A DNA stretch of 6,092 bases from Candidatus Poribacteria bacterium (lineage in GTDB: Bacteria; Poribacteria; WGA-4E; WGA-3G). The DNA lies in assembly GCA_028824575.1 (NCBI GenBank), contig JAPPDN010000731.1, forward strand, positions 1-6,092, given 5' to 3'. The translations under genes and the position numbers were made by a program. Every line of letters begins with the position of its first letter. The first letter of the stretch is position 1. Under the pieces are notes generated by a model. It did not search any database and had not been told where the DNA came from. It was given only the letters and a program-made list of their open reading frames with translations. This document shows positions 1 to 4,219 of this stretch, one piece after another.

Positions 1-336
1 GTTAACTTCAAAGACCTAACCGTCTGGTCATTTCTGATGGCTTCTGCACACGGCGCAGGCTTGATGTTAGCACCACTCTTGTTACGGATGCCTGCTGCCG
101 AGGCTTCAGGGCACATGCACCACGCACCCACAGGTATGACGGATAACGCGGTGATGTTACTATCCGCAGTTGGGGTCCATACCCTTAGTTTTTTTGTTGT
201 TACCGGGATTGTGGCAATTATCGTTTACGAGGTCGTAGGACTTGCGCTACTTCGCAAGGCGTGGTTTAATCTGGATTTACTGTGGTCGATTGCTCTGATG
301 ATTGCCGGAATTGTTACCCTTTTCTGGAAACATTAA
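1..336 (+). CDS. Integral membrane protein, C-terminal part (5' end outside window)
   Basis: The frame is open from base 1 to the TAA at 334-336, giving 111 residues. An ATG lies at 37, but the codons before it (VNFKDLTVWSFL) are already part of a hydrophobic segment and there is no ribosome binding site, so I read this as the tail of a longer gene. Hydrophobic stretches lie at about residues 7-29, 50-84 (long, with conserved-looking small residues and a His at 60) and 92-109, consistent with three membrane spans. The loop between the first two contains GHMHHAP, a His/Met cluster that could bind a metal, which is only a guess. The protein ends shortly after the last helix (FWKH). I do not recognise the family with confidence; a small transporter or a permease-like membrane protein are both possible. 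It converges with the DUF4177 gene, with 45 nt between the two stops. Confidence 0.7.
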   Translation, partial: VNFKDLTVWSFLMASAHGAGLMLAPLLLRMPAAEASGHMHHAPTGMTDNAVMLLSAVGVHTLSFFVVTGIVAIIVYEVVGLALLRKAWFNLDLLWSIALMIAGIVTLFWKH

Positions 337-381
337 GAAAAATGGGGGGTTTCCCGTTGGAGACGTTATATTTCGAGGGGT

Positions 382-591
382 TCAATCTTCAGTTGTTTTC
401 AACGCCCTTTCAAAAATCACAATCACGGCGGTTGATTCCCCCATGGATGCTGCTGGTTGGATGACCTCACAAAGTCTCCAGCCTTCTTTTCCCTCACGAT
501 TAAGGGTGCTTTCAAGGTCAGGAATATTTCTGGACCTAAATCCCCACCCTTTCTGACTAATTCTTATGGTTTTATATTCGTATTTCGTCAT
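382..591 (-). CDS. DUF4177 domain protein, 69 aa
   Basis: This small soluble protein starts MTKYEYKTIRI, continues with a leucine/asparagine helix (LESTLNREGKEGW, residues 26-38) and ends in a hydrophobic beta strand followed by a basic residue (VIVIFERA, about 56-63). That order, YEYK at the start, LN..G.EGW in the middle and a final strand ending in R, is the pattern of the DUF4177 family, whose function is unknown and whose members are usually 50-80 residues. The frame extends upstream to 660, but I place the start at the ATG at 591 because a GAGGG ribosome site (602-598) sits six bases before it and the family signature begins there. The upstream extension would also run into the tautomerase stop. 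It is the last gene of the minus-strand run, 65 nt after the tautomerase. No signal peptide or membrane segment is seen. Confidence 0.75.
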   Translation of the reverse strand: MTKYEYKTIRISQKGWGFRSRNIPDLESTLNREGKEGWRLCEVIQPAASMGESTAVIVIFERALKTTED

Positions 592-656
592 TACAATCCC
601 TCGTTTTCTAATGCAGAAAATATCTACGAAAACGCAACGCGATGGCGACTGTGTTT

Positions 657-1043
657 TCACACATTAACTTTATACTTCAGATCGTTAGCTTCATCACCCG
701 TTATGCCCCGAAAACCCCAGCAATGCGGTGGTTGCTCTTTTATCGTGATTTCAACATCTATCGGGGAAATGGACAGTTGACTTTCGATTTCTTTGAAGAG
801 TGTTTTGATAAGGCGTTTTTGAGTTTCTGCTTGGCGACCCGCCATCATATTGATTTCAATGACAGTATACGCATCAGTCCGACCACCCGGGTAGTAAAAA
901 TCTTCTTTCTCCATAGGCACAAAGCGGTGTGCGCGCTTATCCTCTGGCATCCCAAGAACAGATTGCATGCAGTGGTGGATTACGTCTGATAATTGTGCCT
1001 TTATAGGATTTAACTTCTTTTTGATTCCGTATACGATAATCAT
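657..1043 (-). CDS. Tautomerase family protein, 128 aa
   Basis: The protein resembles the Tautomerase_2 group of the 4-oxalocrotonate tautomerase/MIF superfamily, small beta-alpha-beta proteins that usually form trimers and catalyse keto-enol shifts. Supporting segments are MIIVYGIKKKLNP at the N terminus, SVLGMPEDKRAHRF (28-41), the FYYP/GRTDAYTVIEI core (49-64), the AGRQAETQKRLI helix (68-79) and HCWGFRGITGDEA near the end (107-119). The start at 1043 is supported by an AAGGA ribosome site and by an ATGA overlap with the stop of the upstream nucleotidyltransferase. The longer frame to 1175 would be embedded in that gene. Residue 2 is Ile, so the N-terminal catalytic proline of classical tautomerases is missing. 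I recall close relatives starting the same way (MI[VI]VYGIK), so this is a subfamily trait rather than a local mutation. The substrate is unknown and enzymatic activity is uncertain. Confidence 0.8.
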   Translation of the reverse strand: MIIVYGIKKKLNPIKAQLSDVIHHCMQSVLGMPEDKRAHRFVPMEKEDFYYPGGRTDAYTVIEINMMAGRQAETQKRLIKTLFKEIESQLSISPIDVEITIKEQPPHCWGFRGITGDEANDLKYKVNV

Positions 1044-1606
1044 GATTTTTCCTTGATCTGCGTAGGGAGCAACGCAACACCGTATTTTTCTTGCAATGCA
1101 CGCAAGTCCGAAAAGTCTGTGTCTTGCAATGTATATCCGAAATGTGAACGCACTTGGTAATCCACTGATAGACACCGTACTTTCCGTCCGCCGATAGTCC
1201 CTACAGCGTTCAACTCTGATTCAGTAATAACCCAATCAATCTCACCAGGACCGTAAATCGCACCGCCATCCTCAGTGAGTTCGACGACGTGAAAATCGAT
1301 TCTTCCGTGTAATCTATGCCCTATCACGAAGTTCCGATCCTTATGATCATCGGTAAAGACATCAACAAAACCGTGTGCAAAGAGTGCCTCGGTGAGTATT
1401 CCTGAATCTTCCCGTGAGATAATAATATCCAAGTCTTGGTGCTCCCGAGTGCATTCACCCAATAGAGCATCAACACCCCAACCGCCATCAATCCAAACTT
1501 TGATACCGAGTTCATCAAAGAGATCAAGAAACCAGTGAACTTTGCCAACGGTCATAGGATTTGCACATTCGGTGTCAGTGAATACGTTAATTGTTTCCAT
1601 ACACAT
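1040..1606 (-). CDS. ANT(2'')/Lnu-like nucleotidyltransferase, 188 aa
   Basis: This is a Pol-beta-fold nucleotidyltransferase of the group that contains aminoglycoside-2''-adenylyltransferase and lincosamide nucleotidyltransferases, which transfer AMP from ATP to a hydroxyl of a small molecule. The signature is WIDGGWGVDALLG (38-50) followed by TREHQDLDI (53-61), giving the metal-binding Asp58 and Asp60, and RIDFHVVEL (102-110), whose Asp104 is the likely third carboxylate. The second half (GEIDW, then GRKVRCLSVDYQVRSHFGY) also fits the family, and 188 residues is close to its usual size. ATG codons lie at 1606 and 1600; neither has a clear Shine-Dalgarno site, so the exact start is uncertain by two residues. 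The stop overlaps the tautomerase start by four bases. It lies 32 nt after the toxin gene. Resistance activity cannot be inferred, since many chromosomal homologues have unknown substrates. Confidence 0.82.
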   Translation of the reverse strand: MCMETINVFTDTECANPMTVGKVHWFLDLFDELGIKVWIDGGWGVDALLGECTREHQDLDIIISREDSGILTEALFAHGFVDVFTDDHKDRNFVIGHRLHGRIDFHVVELTEDGGAIYGPGEIDWVITESELNAVGTIGGRKVRCLSVDYQVRSHFGYTLQDTDFSDLRALQEKYGVALLPTQIKEKS

Positions 1607-1638
1607 AACTTATACTGATATCATCGCAAAACGATTTG

Positions 1639-1962
1639 TTAGAATCTCACATCCACAATTTGTCCATTTTTGAGTGTTTTCAGCACAACATTGACTTTGG
1701 AAATCAACGGAGCGAGGTCTTCAAAACGGTTACTTTCAGCTTTCAACACTATAATCCCAATCTTAATTTCGCCCAAGTTCTGCTGATTTGGAATACCTTG
1801 ATCCATTGTAACAAAAGCGTCAAATTCATTCGCTGCAATTCTCAACAGTTCACCATTCTCTTTTCCATGCCAACCGCGATATCTTACTGTAACGACTTCT
1901 ATGTTGTTTCCAAATAATTCTCGCAGCTGATGCGGTAGATTTTCGTCAAGCAACACGCGCAT
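1639..1962 (-). CDS. DUF5615 PIN-like toxin, 107 aa
   Basis: The protein begins MRVLLDENLP, where the D6-E7-N8 triplet opens the PIN-like fold, and continues with a GWHGKENGELL segment (30-40), the AFVTMDQGI strand (49-57, Asp54 a likely metal ligand) and the hydrophobic IGIIVL strand. This is the DUF5615 family (PIN-like/Mut7-C type nuclease fold), commonly the toxin partner of DUF433 proteins; the expected activity is RNA cleavage, not shown for this protein. I choose the ATG at 1962 rather than the in-frame TTG at 1968 because GAGG (1972-1969) stands six bases before it. The start lies inside the antitoxin gene, overlapping it by 17 nt, so translation is probably coupled and the toxin follows antitoxin synthesis. 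The length is normal and the acidic residues are present, so the module looks intact. Confidence 0.88.
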   Translation of the reverse strand: MRVLLDENLPHQLRELFGNNIEVVTVRYRGWHGKENGELLRIAANEFDAFVTMDQGIPNQQNLGEIKIGIIVLKAESNRFEDLAPLISKVNVVLKTLKNGQIVDVRF

Positions 1963-2161
1963 CAGCAACCTCTAATGTCATCTCAAGGTACGCGACAGCC
2001 TGCTCTTGAGATACTGTCGGAAAATCATTAAGGAACTTGTTGAGTGAGTCGCCTGCTGTTAGATGTTGAATCAAAATCTCAACGGGTACACGAGTACCTG
2101 TGAAAACTAATGTGCCATTCATCACTTTTGGGTTGCGCGAAACGATCTGTTCTTTTTTCAT
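1946..2161 (-). CDS. DUF433 antitoxin-like protein, 71 aa
   Basis: The segment IVSRNPKVMNGTLVFTGTRV (residues 6-25), the helix PVEILIQHL (26-34), and the following LNKFLNDFPTVS (40-51) and QAVAYLE are the full signature of the DUF433 family, a small winged-helix-like protein that typically acts as the antitoxin and presumed autorepressor next to a DUF5615 or PIN toxin. The ATG at 2161 has a strong GGAGG site (2173-2169) seven bases upstream, the best in the minus-strand run, which fits the need for antitoxin in excess. Its 3' end overlaps the toxin gene by 17 nt and encodes the toxin ribosome site. It starts 38 nt after the HD-domain gene, so it may be read from that transcript or from an undetected promoter inside the upstream gene. 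Neutralisation of this particular toxin is inferred from gene order. Confidence 0.88.
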   Translation of the reverse strand: MKKEQIVSRNPKVMNGTLVFTGTRVPVEILIQHLTAGDSLNKFLNDFPTVSQEQAVAYLEMTLEVADARVA

Positions 2162-2199
2162 TGGTGAACCTCCGTGAAAAAGGTTATATGAAATCTACG

Positions 2200-2763
2200 T
2201 CAGAGGACCTTCAACGCTGCTTCATACTCGTCTCTAATGAGGTTTTGGACGTCCTCTCGCAATTTCTGCCAACTCCGTTGGAGTTTTGTTTTAACCCATG
2301 TCCTACCTTCATCAATTCCCATTCCGTGGTGAATGTACGCCAAATATAAAAGGGAAGGAACGTGTTCAATATGGGACATGGCATCGGCATTAGCGAGACA
2401 TGCTCCCTCTGCACTCCGATGTTTTACTGTTACACTCGCTCGGTGTGTTGCGATAGCGTCCTTGACAGCTTCCGTTTTTCCTTCTGGGTAGCCGAAACGC
2501 TTAAGGAGTTTTTCTGCTTCAATCGGACCGTGAATGTGATGATCAGCGTAGAGTGCTTTGTCCTTGATGCTGGCGTAATCGTGGAGTAACGCCGCGAATT
2601 CGACGATTTCGGGGTCAGCCTCAAAGCGTGGGGCGAGCTGTTTTGCGTTTTGAATGACTGGTAAGATGTGATGCGTCCAAATGTCGTAACCAAAGATATT
2701 GGTGTCGGCGGCGCAAGCCTGTTCAACAATCTCCTCAATCCTATTTCTTATGGTTTCAATCAC
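2200..2763 (-). CDS. HD-domain phosphohydrolase, 187 aa
   Basis: The protein carries the metal-binding pattern of the HD superfamily: WTHHILPVIQNA (H32 is the best first ligand by the H...V...A spacing), LLHD (H61-D62), a second His cluster ADHHIHGPIEAEKLL (H75-H78), IATHR (H107) and ANADAMSH (D127). It resembles the stand-alone YedJ-like HD hydrolases that have no fused regulatory domain and whose substrates are mostly unknown; some HD proteins cleave nucleotides or phosphate esters. The start is a GTG at 2763 with an AAGGA site eight bases upstream. It is the first gene of the minus-strand run and is preceded by a long leader containing overlapping inverted repeats and a candidate promoter at 2851-2879. 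The C terminus is charged and helical (about 155-187). No signal peptide or membrane segment is seen, so it is cytoplasmic. A direct role with the downstream toxin-antitoxin pair is not shown. Confidence 0.85.
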   Translation of the reverse strand: MIETIRNRIEEIVEQACAADTNIFGYDIWTHHILPVIQNAKQLAPRFEADPEIVEFAALLHDYASIKDKALYADHHIHGPIEAEKLLKRFGYPEGKTEAVKDAIATHRASVTVKHRSAEGACLANADAMSHIEHVPSLLYLAYIHHGMGIDEGRTWVKTKLQRSWQKLREDVQNLIRDEYEAALKVL

Positions 2764-2795
2764 AGAGCGTTTCCTTTCTTGACATGAGTTTACAA

Positions 2796-2828
2796 CGCAT
2801 TTCTTAATGCGAAATTACGCAGTTCGCA
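2796..2828 (-). repeat. Two overlapping, mutually exclusive inverted repeats in the HD-gene leader
   Basis: CGCATT (2796-2801) and AATGCG (2806-2811) form a perfect six-base stem around a TCTT loop. TGCGAA (2808-2813) and TTCGCA (2823-2828) form a second perfect six-base stem around a nine-base loop. The two share bases 2808-2811, so only one can form at a time. They lie 33-65 nt upstream of the GTG start of the HD gene and would be in its 5' untranslated RNA if transcription begins at the candidate promoter at 2851-2879. No U-tract follows either stem, so they are not obvious terminators; they could be operator half-sites, an mRNA structure or a fragment of a dispersed repeat. Confidence 0.55.
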
Positions 2829-2850
2829 CAACTTGTTTTTACCAATATTA

Positions 2851-2879
2851 AGAATACCATAAAACTGAAGCCCGGACAA
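2851..2879 (-). promoter_or_regulatory. Candidate sigma70-type promoter for the HD-domain gene
   Basis: On the minus strand TTGTCC (2879-2874) and TATTCT (2856-2851) are separated by 17 bases; each matches four of six consensus positions. It would give a leader of roughly 80 nt containing the overlapping inverted repeats. The -35 box lies within the left arm of the hairpin at 2873-2895. The match is modest and such sites occur often by chance. Confidence 0.3.
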
Positions 2880-2895
2880 CTGAAAGTTGTGTCCG
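2873..2895. repeat. Imperfect inverted repeat with TGAAA loop
   Basis: CGGACAAC (2873-2880) pairs with GTTGTGTCCG (2886-2895) around a TGAAA loop, with a two-base bulge in the right arm. It lies midway in the divergent intergenic region, touching the -35 box of the candidate minus-strand promoter. No U-tract follows on either strand, so a regulatory or dispersed-repeat origin is more likely than a terminator. Confidence 0.5.
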
Positions 2896-2936
2896 ATAGA
2901 GATCGCGCTTGCTTCTAACCATCGCAAAACGAAAAC

Positions 2937-2965
2937 TTGCTTTTTTTTCCTGTCTATGCTATAAT
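2937..2965 (+). promoter_or_regulatory. Sigma70-type promoter with extended -10, upstream of the DUF4432 gene
   Basis: A perfect TATAAT (2960-2965) is preceded by TGC, giving the TGn extended -10 motif, and TTGCTT (2937-2942) stands exactly 17 bases upstream as a partial -35 box. The spacer holds a run of T residues. The predicted start near 2972 would give a leader of about 100 nt with the hairpin at 3007-3029 before the ribosome site. This is the best promoter in the window and is placed correctly for the DUF4432 gene. Confidence 0.65.
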
Positions 2966-3006
2966 TTCCTTGCTTTATCCAAAACTTTAATCCGTTTTCT
3001 CAATAT

Positions 3007-3029
3007 ATGGGCTTGAAAGTAACGCCCAT
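3007..3029 (+). repeat. Hairpin in the DUF4432 leader
   Basis: ATGGGC (3007-3012) and GCCCAT (3024-3029) form a perfect six-base stem around an 11-base loop containing TTGAAAGT. It would lie in the 5' untranslated RNA, about 26 bases before the AAAAGGAGA ribosome site at 3055-3063. It lacks a following U-tract. Its loop resembles that of the hairpin at 2873-2895. Confidence 0.5.
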
Positions 3030-3071
3030 CAATTAAAATTATCAAGCTGCACCCAAAAGGAGAACCTAAAT

Positions 3072-4160
3072 TTGATAAACCTATATGGAGCAACGTATGA
3101 CAGAATACAACTGCTTCGCCATGTCGGAGATATATCGCAAATCGCCCATGCAAAGGTGTATCAATTGACGGATGGCAATGAAAAAGGTGTTGACGCAATT
3201 GATTTCCGAACCGGTAGCGGCTTAAATTTCACCGTGCTGCCGAGCCGTGGATTAGATGTCTCTTATGCCGAGTATCAGGGGATTCCACTCTGTTGGCGTT
3301 CGAGTACAGGCGATGTCAATCCGGCGCATTATGAACCTGATGGACTCGGTTGGTTACGCAGCTTCTACGGCGGTTTACTGACGACTTGTGGGATGCGACA
3401 AGTCGGCGTGCCCAGTGAAGATGACGACGAGGCATTAGGACTTCACGGAAGGGTGTCACACATTCCCGCGAAAAACGTTTGGGTCGATAGTCGGTGGGAA
3501 GGGCAACGCTATATGCTGTGGGCGCAGGGCAAGGTTAGAGAGACTGCTGCTCTGGGCGAAAACCTTTCTCGCACGCGCAGGATTTGGACCGAATTAGGTT
3601 CGCATACGTTGCATATTGAGGATATTGTTGAAAATTTGGGACACCAAGATTCACCCCACATGTACCTCTTCCATATTAATGTTGGATTTCCGATCCTTAC
3701 CCAAGACAGTGAGCTACTTGCTCCCTCTTCACAAGTCACACCACGAGATGAACACGCCGCCGCAAATTTAAATAATTATAACCTCTGCGAACCGCCAACC
3801 GTTGATTTTCAAGAACAGGTTTTCTACCACGAAATGGAACCAGATGTTGATAATCACATCCATGTTGCGCTGGTAAACCGTGGGTTCAATAATGGACAAG
3901 GCATCGGCGTATCGGTGCGCTATCACAAGACACAGTTCCCAAACTTTGTCCAGTGGAAGATGTGCGGTGAAGGCACTTATGTCTTCGGTTTGGAACCGTC
4001 AAACTGTGGTGTAGAAGGTAGGTCGAAGGAGCGTGAAAGCGGCACGCTACAATATATTGAACCCGGTGGTCGCAGGCACTACGAAGTCGAAATCGGTGTG
4101 CTGACTTCCAATGCAGAGATTGATGCACTCCAAGAAAAAATCGCACAAACCCAAAATTGA
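3072..4160 (+). CDS. DUF4432 family protein (aldose 1-epimerase-like), 362 aa
   Basis: The protein belongs to the DUF4432 family of the galactose-mutarotase-like fold, proteins that bind sugars in a large beta sandwich and are usually found with carbohydrate catabolism genes. Visible landmarks are the typical opening MINLYG, LPSRGLD (56-62), GWLRSFYGGLLTTCG (93-107), LHGRVSH (124-130), LFHINVGFPIL (199-209) with His201 at the position expected for the mutarotase acid/base His, and GLEPSN (306-311) with Glu308 as candidate partner, then an IEPGG-type end. Length is normal for the family. The start is TTG at 3072, supported by an AAAAGGAGA site eight bases upstream and by MINLYG being the family N terminus; no ATG in frame would preserve it. 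A strong promoter lies at 2937-2965. The lipoprotein gene follows after 59 nt. The sugar substrate is unknown, and whether it epimerises or only binds is unproven. Confidence 0.9.
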   Translation: MINLYGATYDRIQLLRHVGDISQIAHAKVYQLTDGNEKGVDAIDFRTGSGLNFTVLPSRGLDVSYAEYQGIPLCWRSSTGDVNPAHYEPDGLGWLRSFYGGLLTTCGMRQVGVPSEDDDEALGLHGRVSHIPAKNVWVDSRWEGQRYMLWAQGKVRETAALGENLSRTRRIWTELGSHTLHIEDIVENLGHQDSPHMYLFHINVGFPILTQDSELLAPSSQVTPRDEHAAANLNNYNLCEPPTVDFQEQVFYHEMEPDVDNHIHVALVNRGFNNGQGIGVSVRYHKTQFPNFVQWKMCGEGTYVFGLEPSNCGVEGRSKERESGTLQYIEPGGRRHYEVEIGVLTSNAEIDALQEKIAQTQN

Positions 4161-4186
4161 TGATACTATTCTCGTAGGAATATAGT
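4157..4186 (+). promoter_or_regulatory. Candidate promoter for the lipoprotein gene
   Basis: TTGATG (4157-4162, four of six matches) and TATAGT (4181-4186, five of six) are separated by 18 bases. The -35 box overlaps the DUF4432 stop codon. Transcription would begin near 4193, giving a leader under 30 nt. This would let the lipoprotein be expressed apart from the DUF4432 gene, although read-through from upstream is also possible because no terminator is visible between them. Confidence 0.42.
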
Positions 4187-4203
4187 GTTAGGCTGCCCTA
4201 CGA
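4172..4203 (+). repeat. Inverted repeat just before the lipoprotein ribosome site
   Basis: TCGTAGG (4172-4178) and CCTACGA (4197-4203) form a perfect seven-base stem around an 18-base loop. The right arm ends three bases before the AGGAG ribosome site (4207-4211). No U-tract follows, so it is not a standard terminator. It overlaps the candidate -10 box and could be an operator or an RNA structure on read-through transcripts. Confidence 0.5.
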
Positions 4204-4219
4204 CTGAGGAGAAATTAAA

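Larger units (their letters stand above)
2764..3071. other. Divergent intergenic region between HD-domain and DUF4432 genes
   Basis: This 308-base stretch has no convincing coding frame. It separates two divergently transcribed genes and contains the leader of the HD gene with overlapping inverted repeats (2796-2828), a weak minus-strand promoter candidate (2851-2879), an imperfect hairpin (2873-2895), a good plus-strand promoter with an extended -10 box (2937-2965) and a second hairpin in the DUF4432 leader (3007-3029). An ORF lying antisense across 2959-3198 overlaps the DUF4432 gene and has no family resemblance. Confidence 0.8.

Noticed and set aside
341..356. Possible terminator between the convergent genes
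   Set aside because: The GGG-TTT-CCC stem is only about three or four pairs and has no proper U-tract in either direction.
592..660. Upstream extension of the DUF4177 frame to 660
   Set aside because: The added residues do not belong to the family, the extension overlaps the tautomerase stop, and the ATG at 591 has a good ribosome site.
457..989. Plus-strand open frames opposite the tautomerase and DUF4177 genes
   Set aside because: They have no ribosome site or recognisable motif and are antisense to genes with clear family signatures.
1044..1175. Upstream extension of the tautomerase frame to 1175
   Set aside because: It lies inside the nucleotidyltransferase gene, has no family similarity, and the ATG at 1043 has a ribosome site and starts the family signature.
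2162..2199. Separate promoter for the toxin-antitoxin pair just upstream of the antitoxin
   Set aside because: A TATAAC-like box is present, but the nearest -35-like sequence is about 20 bases away, so the match is too poor to report.
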